Assembly (NCBI RefSeq): GCF_000222585.1
Contig: NZ_AFWE01000213.1
Coordinates: forward strand, 1-64,000
Direction: 5' to 3'
DNA length: 64,000 nucleotides
Source of the DNA: Vibrio scophthalmi LMG 19158
GTDB taxonomy: Bacteria > Pseudomonadota > Gammaproteobacteria > Enterobacterales > Vibrionaceae
The position numbers and the translations under genes were made by a program. Shown in pieces: positions 47,219 through 55,760 of this stretch. Every line of letters starts with the position of its first letter. Position 1 is the stretch's first letter. Under the pieces are notes generated by a model. That model was given only the letters and a program-made list of their open reading frames with translations, ran no database searches and was not told where the DNA came from.

Positions 47219-48028
47219 TTACTCTATTTCGCTCATAGCGAATTTAATCTCTTCTGATGAAAAGCCTTTACGAGATAACATTGCATAGGCTTTGCTGCGC
47301 TCTTTAAGACAAGTTAAATCATAGGATTTCTTTTCAAGTTGTTCTAAACATGCAGAGTAAAAATCGACCTGTTCCGAGCTAATCAGTTTTTCTACCAACG
47401 CATCAAGCTCCGTTATATCTATCTTACGCTGACGCAACTCCTGACGAATCACCGTCATCCCCTTACCTTTTCGCGCGTACTTCAACACTTCTTTCTCTAA
47501 ATCGGCCTTTTCCGCTTTGATCTCAAGGTTAGTTTGCAACTGTTCGAAACAAGCGTGTTGCTTTATCGCCTCGTTGACTTGAGCGTAGCTAAAGCCCCTT
47601 TTTTGCAGCGCTGCGCTAAGCTTTTCTTTGCTAATGCTAAATTCTTGGTAGTAACTATTGATGCGTTCATTCAAAATCGCTTGCTCATCAATATTGAGGT
47701 CTTCTTTTACCTTGGTAATCATGGTCTTGATAAGGGTATCGTTGAGCCCTTTCTTTTTCAGCTTTTCAAGAATATATCCGCTACCATATTCACTCGAAAA
47801 TGCTCGTTCGGCGAATTTTATCGCAAACTCATTGTCGGATTTTAAGTAACCAAAACCACGTAGTTTCTCTAACGTATCGGCTATCCAATCTTCGTTATCG
47901 GTTTTTACTCGCAGTTTTGCCAATAATTCACTTTCGGTCAGATCCTTTTGTCCCAAGTGCCATAGCGCGGAATTCATTACGCTTTCTACACGAGTCGCTT
48001 TTCTTATCTTCTTTTCTTCTGGATACAC
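47219..48028 (-). CDS. RecX-like protein, extended
   Basis: A 269-residue helical protein built from repeated three-helix units as in RecX: LWHLGQKDLTESELLAKLRVK, GSGYILEKLKKKGLNDTLI, SKEKLSAALQKRGFSYAQVN, and GMTVIRQELRQRKIDITELD. RecX binds RecA filaments and stops recombination. This protein is nearly twice the usual length and not beside recA, so it is a paralogue with an uncertain role. AGAGG precedes the ATG. Confidence 0.75.
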   Translation of the reverse strand: MYPEEKKIRKATRVESVMNSALWHLGQKDLTESELLAKLRVKTDNEDWIADTLEKLRGFGYLKSDNEFAIKFAERAFSSEYGSGYILEKLKKKGLNDTLIKTMITKVKEDLNIDEQAILNERINSYYQEFSISKEKLSAALQKRGFSYAQVNEAIKQHACFEQLQTNLEIKAEKADLEKEVLKYARKGKGMTVIRQELRQRKIDITELDALVEKLISSEQVDFYSACLEQLEKKSYDLTCLKERSKAYAMLSRKGFSSEEIKFAMSEIE

Positions 48029-48328
48029 TTGCAGCCTCTTTTTCTTGTTATGACTAAACGAATCGCAATGGCAATCGCCATTACGATTCGTACAGCTACA
48101 ATGGAATACGTACTCACTCTTAGAGCGTCAAGCACGAGATTTGTAAAACGATAGTGCAATCTTTCAGTGGCACATGCAACTAAAGCAATAACGTTTACTC
48201 TGCATCCATAGCTTTTCGTTACTTTTCTTGATTCTCTTTGTTTTTATTGCCAAATTTTAGTTCCATCACTCGGTAAACTGTATTAACCTTTTTCCGTCCA
48301 TCTTGATGGGCAAAAATCATAACTGTAA

Positions 48329-48461
48329 TTCTCAGGGCAGGGTGAAAGTCCCTACCGGCGGTATATCTTTTTTAGATGAGCCCGCGAGCGCTCGATGTTT
48401 CGAGGTCAGCAGATCTGGTGAGATGCCAGAGCCGACGGTCATAGTCCGGATGAGAGAGAAT
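48329..48461 (+). promoter_or_regulatory. FMN riboswitch (RFN element)
   Basis: The conserved RFN core is easy to read: CAGGGCAGGGTGAAAGTCCC (48333-48352), CTACCGGCGGTA, AGCCCGCGAGCG, GGTCAGCAGATCTGGTGA, CCAGAGCCGACGGTCA and the closing TAGTCCGGATGAGAGAGAA. It binds FMN and lowers ribB expression. No strong terminator with a T run follows, so control may act on translation. Confidence 0.97.
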
Positions 48462-48575
48462 AAGAGACACACTAGATCGCCAGCAGGTTTCCCCCTGTTG
48501 CGAACTGGTGCATTTTGCATTGTGTTCTATCCCTCCAAATTAGCCCTGATTCTGGTATCAATATAGGAATTAACC

Positions 48576-49232
48576 ATGAATCAGACATCACTACTCGCCG
48601 AATTTGGCAACCCAATTACTCGTGTAAATAAAGCGATTCAAGCACTTAAAAATGGCCAAGGTGTCATGCTACTGGATGATGAAGATCGTGAGAATGAAGG
48701 CGACATCATTTATTCAGCTGAGCATTTAACCCCGCAGCAAATGGCATTAATGATCCGTGAATGTAGCGGTATTGTTTGCCTATGTTTGACCGAAGAGCAC
48801 GCCAATCAGTTAGAATTGCCGCCGATGGTGATCAACAATGATAGTGCGAACCAAACTGCCTTTACAGTTTCCATTGAAGCCAAACTAGGCGTCACCACCG
48901 GTGTTTCAGCGCAAGATCGCACCACCACGGTGAAAACGGCCATAGCAGCCAATGCCAAAGCCAGCGATCTCGCTCGCCCCGGCCATGTTTTCCCTCTTCG
49001 CGCACGTGATGGCGGTGTATTAACTCGCCGTGGCCATACCGAAGGCACCATTGACTTGATGAAACTGGCCGATCTCCAGCCTGCCGGTCTGTTGTGCGAA
49101 TTAACCAATCCAGATGGTACTATGGCGAAAACACCAGAAATCGTTACGTTCGCTAAGGCGCACGGCATGCCAGTGTTAACGATTGAAGATATCGTTCAAT
49201 ATCGCAGCCAGAACCTGAAAATGTCTGCGTAA
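48576..49232 (+). CDS. ribB: 3,4-dihydroxy-2-butanone 4-phosphate synthase
   Basis: A 218-residue enzyme that turns ribulose 5-phosphate into the four-carbon precursor of riboflavin. Motifs are [11 protein letters not shown] (metal and substrate), [27 protein letters not shown] and a C terminus without a GTP cyclohydrolase II domain. AGGA precedes the ATG. It is controlled by the FMN riboswitch just upstream. Confidence 0.97.
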   Translation: MNQTSLLAEFGNPITRVNKAIQALKNGQGVMLLDDEDRENEGDIIYSAEHLTPQQMALMIRECSGIVCLCLTEEHANQLELPPMVINNDSANQTAFTVSIEAKLGVTTGVSAQDRTTTVKTAIAANAKASDLARPGHVFPLRARDGGVLTRRGHTEGTIDLMKLADLQPAGLLCELTNPDGTMAKTPEIVTFAKAHGMPVLTIEDIVQYRSQNLKMSA

Positions 49233-49249
49233 TCGAAGCTTATTTTTGT

Positions 49250-49273
49250 GAGGGCAGGTTCGCCCCTGCCCTC
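49250..49273 (+). terminator. Hairpin after ribB
   Basis: GAGGGCAGG and CCTGCCCTC form a 9-bp stem 18 bp after the ribB stop. No T run follows, so it may act as an mRNA 3'-end structure or a weak terminator. Confidence 0.55.
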
Positions 49274-49564
49274 TAGTGAAGTAACAAGCAATACATAGAA
49301 CAAACACTTACTGCTCATTCTTTACCTAAAAATAATTTAAAATAACGCTGGCTATTTAAATTTAAAGATGTATATTAGCCGCTGCTCTGAACATAGAGTT
49401 GTTAACGTATAGTAAGACTTCCAGCGACATCCCTAGCAAGATTCTCCTGTATCTCCTTAGTTCTATCCAATAATAGCTACAACCAGTGCACAAATTTCGT
49501 ATAGAAATTTCCGGGACAATATAACCATTAAACTTGATCGACTCTTGGTATCAATCATGTAATT

Positions 49565-49741
49565 TCATGATGACAAGTCTTGGTTTAATAACATTGTTGT
49601 TCGCGAAGGTTTAAAGGGCCACTTTAAGGCCAGATAGCATCTTTTTATATCAGCCAGACTAACACTCTTAACTGACATGTGACTGCAATCCAGTCGATGC
49701 ATTAGATCCTCAACCCTGTCATCAAATGACGGGTTCAGCAA
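49565..49741 (-). pseudogene. Short coding-like fragment
   Basis: A 58-codon frame from a TTG: it contains FDDRVEDLMHRLDCSHMSVK, then SVSLADIKRCYLALKWPFKPSR. The composition looks like real protein, not random DNA, but there is no ATG, no ribosome-binding site and an in-frame TAG upstream. I do not recognise it; a gene fragment is likely. Confidence 0.4.
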
Positions 49742-49830
49742 ACCTTTCTAAAAATTTCTTATTGAACAATTTTTATTTATTTCTCTTGGGTAATCTCAAG
49801 CGAAAACTCATTACATATAAGGTATATATT

Positions 49831-50119
49831 ATGGCTCGTTCTCTTGGACGTAAAAGATTTTGGTTTCAACAAAAACGCTCTGACTCAACTTTAAAAACAG
49901 GTACTCATATTGCTAATTACATTTAATATATTTGAAAATAACACATCATGGAATGCGACAATTCATCAACTCAATAGTGATATTTTGAAGCGCCATGTAC
50001 TCACGAACGGAAAAGTAAATGATTTAAATCTTAACTTTTCTTATTGCGAAGAGTCTTCTATGGGTAGCATTACCAATAAAGATGATATTCAACTTGGGGA
50101 ATTTATTGTATTTTCCTGA
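49831..50119 (+). pseudogene. Two short overlapping frames, possibly one broken gene
   Basis: An ATG frame with AAGG upstream encodes 31 residues (MARSLGRKRFWFQQKRSDST...). It overlaps by 17 bp a second frame of 69 codons, which starts at a TTG and contains NDLNLNFSYCEESSMGSITN. A +1 shift in the overlap would give one protein of about 95 residues. I do not recognise either part. Confidence 0.4.
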
Positions 50120-50322
50120 TAGGTTAAGCATTCACACTTCAACTTATCGACTCCTTCTTCAGACCATCCTCTCGTCTGTAGAACTTAGGTAAACACTGAC
50201 TTATCATTGCTTTTTTCATTAATAAAGCACTGAGATAACAAGGGCAAAGCCACAAAGCGTTACAATAAACACGAAGACGACGCTGCTAGATCTACGGATT
50301 ATATGACTTAGCCCTTAACCCT

Positions 50323-50348
50323 TTCTCTATTCTCTATTCTCTATTCTC
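50323..50348. repeat. Tandem TTCTCTA repeat
   Basis: 3.7 copies of the 7-bp unit TTCTCTA lie downstream of purA2. Similar purine/pyrimidine tandem elements occur between genes in many Vibrio genomes. Confidence 0.8.
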
Positions 50349-50357
50349 CCAACAAAT

Positions 50358-50385
50358 AAAAAAGCCGACCATTTCTGATCAGCTT
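50358..50385 (-). terminator. Terminator of the second purA gene
   Basis: On the minus strand AGCTGATC and GGTCGGCT pair with G-U wobbles, followed by TTTTTT. It lies 33 bp past the stop at 50418. Confidence 0.7.
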
Positions 50386-50417
50386 CTGTCATTTTCTACT
50401 ATTTGTAACTGTAATGA

Positions 50418-51674
50418 TCAACGTACAATCATTTGCTCGCGACCAGGGCCAACAGAAACCATTTTCACTGGTACACCCATTAACTCTTCAATACGCAATA
50501 CATATTTTTGTGCTGCAATTGGTAACTGTTCAAATTGGCGACAACCTGTAATATCTTCACTCCAGCTTTCCATTTTCTCGTAAATTGGAGCGAGCGCTGC
50601 AGTTTGAGGCCAAATTGGATTCTCACTGTGATCACCTTCATAAGCCACACAGATCTTAAGATCGTTAAGGCCAGTTAGACAATCCACTTTAGTCAATGCA
50701 ATTTCAGTTGCCGCTTGTAACTCAACGCCGTTTTTCGTTGCCACGGCATCAAAGTAACCCATATCACGTGGGCGACCTGTTGTTGCACCAAACTCACCGG
50801 CTAGTTCACGGAATGCATCTTGCTCTTCCATTGCGGTAATTAGCGTACCAGTGCCGACAGATGAGCTAAATGCTTTAGCAACCGCGATAACGCGTTCAGG
50901 GCGAAGAGCTGGCAAACCGCCGCCAATACCTGCATACATAGATACGCAGTTAGATGATGTTGTCCATGGGTACTCGCCGTAAACAAGATCACGACCAGCA
51001 CCAAGCTGCGCTTCAAACAATAGCGCTTTGTCTTCAGCTTGCAGATCTTTAAGTGGTAGCGTTACGTTGCAGATAGAATCACGCCAAGGAGCAGACACTT
51101 CTAGCAACCAATCCGCCATTTCTTGAGCCGTTTGCTCAAATTTGAAAGTTGGGTATAGAGCGCGTAGTTGAGGCAGTTTCCAATCCAGCATAAATTGGAT
51201 GCGTTCTACCAAAACTTCTGGTTGTTTCAACCAACCAACTAAGATGCCCTTCTTCATCACACGGTCACCGTAGCAAGGAGCAATACCTTGGCGAGTAGAA
51301 CCGTATGCACCGTCACCTAGACGAAGCTCTTCTAAAGTATCTTCTTCTGCGTGTAGTGGTAGACATAGCGTTGCACGATCTGAAATGCACAGATTTACTT
51401 TTACGCCAGATTGCTCAACTTCTGCGATTTCAGCAGATAACAATGCCGGACTAATCACCATACCAGGGCCTAAAACGCCGATACAGTCTGGGTTAAATAC
51501 GCCACTTGGTAGCTGATGCAGTTTGAATGTACCAAAGTCATTAACCACAGTGTGACCTGCGTTATTACCACCTTGGAAACGAATGCTTGCGGATGCTTGG
51601 TCTGCCAAATAATCCACGATTCGGCCTTTACCTTCATCACCCCAGTTTGCACCAACAACAACAATAGACGACAT
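50418..51674 (-). CDS. purA2: Adenylosuccinate synthetase 2
   Basis: A 418-residue enzyme that joins IMP and aspartate using GTP, the first step to AMP. The P-loop-like GDEGKGRIVD with the catalytic Asp, GGNNAGHTV with the catalytic His, and the GAxGT-like STRQGIAPCY segment are present. It is shorter than the usual PurA (about 430) and is the second PurA found in several Vibrio species. It is divergent from a LysR regulator, suggesting regulated expression apart from the main purA. Confidence 0.9.
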   Translation of the reverse strand: MSSIVVVGANWGDEGKGRIVDYLADQASASIRFQGGNNAGHTVVNDFGTFKLHQLPSGVFNPDCIGVLGPGMVISPALLSAEIAEVEQSGVKVNLCISDRATLCLPLHAEEDTLEELRLGDGAYGSTRQGIAPCYGDRVMKKGILVGWLKQPEVLVERIQFMLDWKLPQLRALYPTFKFEQTAQEMADWLLEVSAPWRDSICNVTLPLKDLQAEDKALLFEAQLGAGRDLVYGEYPWTTSSNCVSMYAGIGGGLPALRPERVIAVAKAFSSSVGTGTLITAMEEQDAFRELAGEFGATTGRPRDMGYFDAVATKNGVELQAATEIALTKVDCLTGLNDLKICVAYEGDHSENPIWPQTAALAPIYEKMESWSEDITGCRQFEQLPIAAQKYVLRIEELMGVPVKMVSVGPGREQMIVR

Positions 51675-51840
51675 AATTAACTCTCCTTAAAAGCGATGTA
51701 CTTATCCTAATCTGCGACTAAAAATAAGAAAAATTAATAATCGTTATAACCTTAATAAGAATCTCATATGGGGTTATACTCATCGCTCTAAGTCAGTTTC
51801 TCTTCACCAGGTAACTATTTCAACTTAAACGAGGCTCGCG

Positions 51841-52728
51841 ATGTTAGATCTCAATTGGCTCAATACCTTTGTAACTTTGGCTCGTTTAGAGCACTTTGGC
51901 AAAACAGCCACTGAGCTGCATATGACCCAACCCAACGTCAGTCTGCACATCAAGCAACTAGAGCAAACAACTCGCGTTAAGTTAATAGAACGTAATCCTT
52001 TTCGACTGACACAAGCAGGAGAGCGCTTGCTCAATAGCGCACAAAACACCTTAATGGAATTGCAGGTGTGTCAGGCAGATCTCAATGCGATCAATGATTT
52101 ATGCCAAGGGACATTAACGATTGCCGCCAGTGATATTATCTCACGATTGTTACTTATATCCCCTTTCCAGTCGTTCAAAAAAGAGTTTCCCGGCATCGAT
52201 CTTTCCTTGTTAAATACCACCTCTTCTCAAGCCGCAGAGCTGGTGAAAAGCGCCAAAGCGGATTTAGGTTTTGTGATGGCACAAAAAGAGAGCCAACCTC
52301 TGCATTTTACCGAGCTACAACAAGTGAAATGGTGCGCGCTTGGTGATGGATTGCAAGCATGGCAACAAGGTTTAGCATCAGCGAATCTTGAAGAACCTAC
52401 ACTGATTCTGCTCGGTCATGATACCCGTACGCGCGATCTACTCGACCTTGCGTTACCAACGTTAAACCTACCAAATTATCGGGTCATGGAAGTGGGTAGC
52501 GTTGATGCACAAATCGATTGGGCAGAAGCTGGCTTTGGTGTCGCGATTGTTCCGGAGTTTTCACTGCATCCGAAACTGAACCTAAAAACCACCGTTACGC
52601 CACTACCTCAATTTCCGACGACCAGCCTTGGCTATATCGTGCGCCAAAATCAGGTATTATCGCGAGCAATCAAACAGCTGTTAAATTGGGTGAGTGAAGA
52701 AATTGTTAGGGCGCAGAACGTAAAATAG
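51841..52728 (+). CDS. LysR-family transcriptional regulator
   Basis: A 295-residue regulator with an N-terminal helix-turn-helix (FGKTATELHMTQPNVSLHIK, about 20-40) and a C-terminal effector-binding domain. It is divergent from purA2 with 166 bp between the starts, the usual layout for a LysR protein and its target. Confidence 0.93.
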   Translation: MLDLNWLNTFVTLARLEHFGKTATELHMTQPNVSLHIKQLEQTTRVKLIERNPFRLTQAGERLLNSAQNTLMELQVCQADLNAINDLCQGTLTIAASDIISRLLLISPFQSFKKEFPGIDLSLLNTTSSQAAELVKSAKADLGFVMAQKESQPLHFTELQQVKWCALGDGLQAWQQGLASANLEEPTLILLGHDTRTRDLLDLALPTLNLPNYRVMEVGSVDAQIDWAEAGFGVAIVPEFSLHPKLNLKTTVTPLPQFPTTSLGYIVRQNQVLSRAIKQLLNWVSEEIVRAQNVK

Positions 52729-53151
52729 CCGCACCATTTAACGAAAATGGCACATTTTTCAGGCTATGGTTGCTCATAATAAGTTTGTGACATGAGCGAT
52801 TTTGTTACCAAAGTTGTCACTTTGTCGCGCCCTAGCGCGTCGCAAGATTGGCAAGATGACTGATTTAATTACAGTTTATCATTTATATGTACCGCACAGT
52901 TCTCACCCAAGGCAGGTTAACGACAAAAACAATTACCCTGCTCCAACCACTTCCCCCTCGAAGTTAGTTAAAATGGCGCGTTGCTAAGCGCAGCCCGTTT
53001 AAGATCCTTGATTGTTTAAATCGCAGCCCTTTCGGTTAATTGGTTCAAACAGTTCAACGCACAGCGTATACGTTGTATTGATATCTAGCCTGCCTAGATC
53101 TCTAACTCGGTATCACGTCCATTTTGTCAAAGCGAAAAAAGAAATTCTTGA
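52729..53151. other. Gap upstream of the HMG-CoA reductase gene
   Basis: 423 bp without a convincing gene. A 61-codon frame from 52802 lacks a ribosome-binding site. I see no terminator or recognisable RNA motif. Confidence 0.4.
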
Positions 53152-54423
53152 ATGCCGAAACTAAATCTAAACCGCGTGAAAAATTGCTCTGTTTTCTCTG
53201 ATATCGAACGCTACCAAAAAGTACCATTCGCATTAGAGCCTAAATTCGATAAGCCAACCAAGAAACTCTGCCTCAGTGCAGGCCTATCGGATAAGCATCT
53301 TGTGCGCCGCTGGCAAGTGTTAGAGTCAATGACCGATAAAACACTGCTGCTTGATCCTTTCACGCAAAGTCACTATCAAGAATACTCACACAATATCGAG
53401 CACTTTATTGGCACCGTAAATATTCCGGTGGGCATTGCAGGGCCTCTGCGTATTAATGGTTTACATGCCAATGATGATTTTTTAATCCCTCTCGCAACCA
53501 CAGAAGCGGCCTTAGTTGCCTCATATAATCGAGGCGCCAATCTGATCACGGCGGCTGGCGGCGTCAGTACACTGCTGATTAATGAAGGGGTAAGCCGCAC
53601 ACCTGTATTTGCTTTTCAATCTTTGTCCCAAGCCGCGCAATTTGTTAGTTGGGTGGTTACTCAGTACGATATTTTTCGCAACGTGGCACAATCAACCACG
53701 ACGCATGGCAAGCTAAAAGACATCAACGTCAACATTGAAGGCAACCACGTTTATTTGCTGTTTGAATTTCTTACCGGTGACGCTTCTGGGCAAAACATGG
53801 TAACGATTGCTACACATAAAGTGTTTCGTTACATTCTCGATCATAGCCCTATCACGCCTGTTGAAGCGTTTTTGGATGGCAATTTATCGGGCGATAAAAA
53901 GGCCAATGCTTACACCTTGCGCTCTGTGCGTGGTAAGAAAGTCTCCGCCGATATTACTATTCCAGCGGAATTGGTTAAAAAGCATCTCAGCACAACCCCA
54001 CAAAGCATGGTCAAATTTGCCAAGATGAACACCGTTGGCGGCTTGTTAAGTGGCGCCATCGGCATCAACGCTCATTACGCCAACGCATTAAGTGCGCTTT
54101 ATATTGCGTGCGGTCAAGATGCCGCCTGCGTTGCTGAATCCGCGATTGGAATTACCCGTTTTGATATTGATCCTAACGGTGATCTTTATGCTTCCGTTAC
54201 CTTGCCGAACATCATGGTGGGTACGGTTGGCGGAGGAACCGGCTTACCAACACAAAAAGCCTGTCTTGATATATTAGGCTTATACGGTAATGGCAAAGCC
54301 AAGGCACTAGCCGAAGTCGCTGCCGCGTTATGTTTAGCGGGTGAACTTTCGATTGTCGGGGCTTTTTGTGCAGACCATTTTTGCCGAGCGCACCACAAAC
54401 TGGCACGTAAAGCTTCTGCATAA
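53152..54423 (+). CDS. Hydroxymethylglutaryl-CoA reductase
   Basis: A 423-residue enzyme that in the family reduces HMG-CoA to mevalonate. Motifs in order are NIPVGIAGPL (dimer and substrate), TTEAALVASYNRGA (catalytic Glu), TGDASGQNM, VRGKKVSADI (Lys), GINAHYANALSALYIACGQDAA (Asp) and CADHFCRAHHKLAR (His), the class I pattern. No other mevalonate gene is in view. The protein is somewhat short for class I because it lacks a membrane domain. The start has no clear ribosome-binding site. Confidence 0.93.
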   Translation: MPKLNLNRVKNCSVFSDIERYQKVPFALEPKFDKPTKKLCLSAGLSDKHLVRRWQVLESMTDKTLLLDPFTQSHYQEYSHNIEHFIGTVNIPVGIAGPLRINGLHANDDFLIPLATTEAALVASYNRGANLITAAGGVSTLLINEGVSRTPVFAFQSLSQAAQFVSWVVTQYDIFRNVAQSTTTHGKLKDINVNIEGNHVYLLFEFLTGDASGQNMVTIATHKVFRYILDHSPITPVEAFLDGNLSGDKKANAYTLRSVRGKKVSADITIPAELVKKHLSTTPQSMVKFAKMNTVGGLLSGAIGINAHYANALSALYIACGQDAACVAESAIGITRFDIDPNGDLYASVTLPNIMVGTVGGGTGLPTQKACLDILGLYGNGKAKALAEVAAALCLAGELSIVGAFCADHFCRAHHKLARKASA

Positions 54424-54495
54424 TCCCCGATTGTTAAGCGTCCTAACGACGCCACGCACTGTTGCTTATCAAAGCCGCAAGTGATTTCAGACTCG

Positions 54496-55629
54496 ATGCT
54501 GAAATCCTATTGCTCAGTTTTGATAAGCAAGTTCCCAGCGCAAAACTGCCTTGTTTTCGATACACTAAACTCAATACCTGATGTTCATCTTTTGGCTAGA
54601 GCCAATAAGGTACAAGCCGTGCTCACTGATAAAACCCTTACCTTTGCCACCGCCAATCTATTCAACTTCATTGAACCGCCTGGGGCATTTTATGATTTTG
54701 AAAATATTTACGAACGTGACGCATGGCGAGAAAAGTGCCGATGGACGCTCGATCAAATCAAGCAGTTAGATGCTGACATTATCGGCCTACAAGAAGTGTT
54801 CAGTATTGACGCAGCTAAATCCTTACTGGCTGAAATCGGTTATCAATACTTTGCCTCTGTCGATCACCCTCATATTGAAAGTGATTATATTTACTCTAAA
54901 CCTGTTGTGGCATTGGCGTCTCGATACCCAATAAGCAAAGTATTTGCCGCAACGCCACCAACGTTTATCGAACATAGCTACCTCACCCAAATACCGGAAT
55001 TTAGCCGTAAGCCACTCTGTACTGTCGTTGATGTACCTGATATTGGTGAAGTGGCGGTGTATGTTTGTCATTTAAAATCACAGCGACCAACAGATAGCTC
55101 TGACAGTGACAATGCTCACTTGCTGGTTGGTCGTTGGCTATCAAGCCAACAACGCGGCTGGGAAGCGGTAATGCTGCGCCTGTTCATTGAGCAGCAGTAT
55201 AAACAACACCCTATCCCAACGGTATTAATGGGCGATATGAACCAACCATTAGACAGTGATATCACTGGGTTGCTCACCAGTAAAGTTGACCAAAACAGTG
55301 AACGTTTGCATTTGCAAGACAGTTGGTTCATCTACCAAGATACCGTCAAAAAAACGCTTACCGACGTTAACGAATTATCAAGTGAGCAATCGTCCGAGCA
55401 AGACCTCCCTACGCTCGAACGTGCCCCTACACACTATCATTTCGCTAAAGGCAATGTATTAGATTACATTTTGCTTTCACAAGAGTTCCAGCAAGATTCA
55501 CCCTATTCACTCGCCGATGTGAACGACTATAAAGTACTCAACTCGCATCTGATTAATCCAATCTATGAGAATGACAAACAAGCCAGTGACCACGCCTTTG
55601 TCGCCATCACGGTGCGTTTTGTGCTGTGA
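54496..55629 (+). CDS. Endonuclease/exonuclease/phosphatase family protein
   Basis: A 377-residue EEP-fold hydrolase: FATANLFNF (Asn), IGLQEVF (metal-binding Glu), YVCHLKS (His), MGDMNQP (Asp-Asn) and ASDHAFV (Asp-His) give the full catalytic set. No signal peptide is certain. The first ATG (54496) is used; a GTG at 54481 is also possible. It follows the HMG-CoA reductase gene by 72 bp and may be read with it. The substrate is unknown. Confidence 0.85.
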   Translation: MLKSYCSVLISKFPAQNCLVFDTLNSIPDVHLLARANKVQAVLTDKTLTFATANLFNFIEPPGAFYDFENIYERDAWREKCRWTLDQIKQLDADIIGLQEVFSIDAAKSLLAEIGYQYFASVDHPHIESDYIYSKPVVALASRYPISKVFAATPPTFIEHSYLTQIPEFSRKPLCTVVDVPDIGEVAVYVCHLKSQRPTDSSDSDNAHLLVGRWLSSQQRGWEAVMLRLFIEQQYKQHPIPTVLMGDMNQPLDSDITGLLTSKVDQNSERLHLQDSWFIYQDTVKKTLTDVNELSSEQSSEQDLPTLERAPTHYHFAKGNVLDYILLSQEFQQDSPYSLADVNDYKVLNSHLINPIYENDKQASDHAFVAITVRFVL

Positions 55630-55760
55630 CTTAGCAGCCATATTGGCAATTGCATATCAGGTAGAGTTGAACTCTTTTTTATAGCTGGCAGAATAGTTTT
55701 AATTGATGCTTATTGCAGACCATTAAAATTAAACACCTTGTAGATGAAAGGATTTCAATC

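Larger units (their letters stand above)
49274..50417. other. Gene-poor AT-rich stretch
   Basis: A stretch of 1.1 kb, richer in A+T than its neighbours, with only short open frames: a 58-codon frame on the minus strand (49565-49741), a 31-codon ATG frame (49831-49926) and a 69-codon frame (49910-50119) in the next phase. It also contains the TTCTCTA tandem repeat and the purA2 terminator. It looks like the remains of an inserted or lost segment. Confidence 0.5.

Noticed and set aside
50323-50348. CRISPR-like array
   Set aside because: The 7-bp units are adjacent without spacers; it is a simple tandem repeat.
50418-51674. PurZ-type enzyme for 2-aminoadenine
   Set aside because: The catalytic Asp in GDEGKG is kept, whereas PurZ proteins lack it; an ordinary PurA paralogue is the simpler call.
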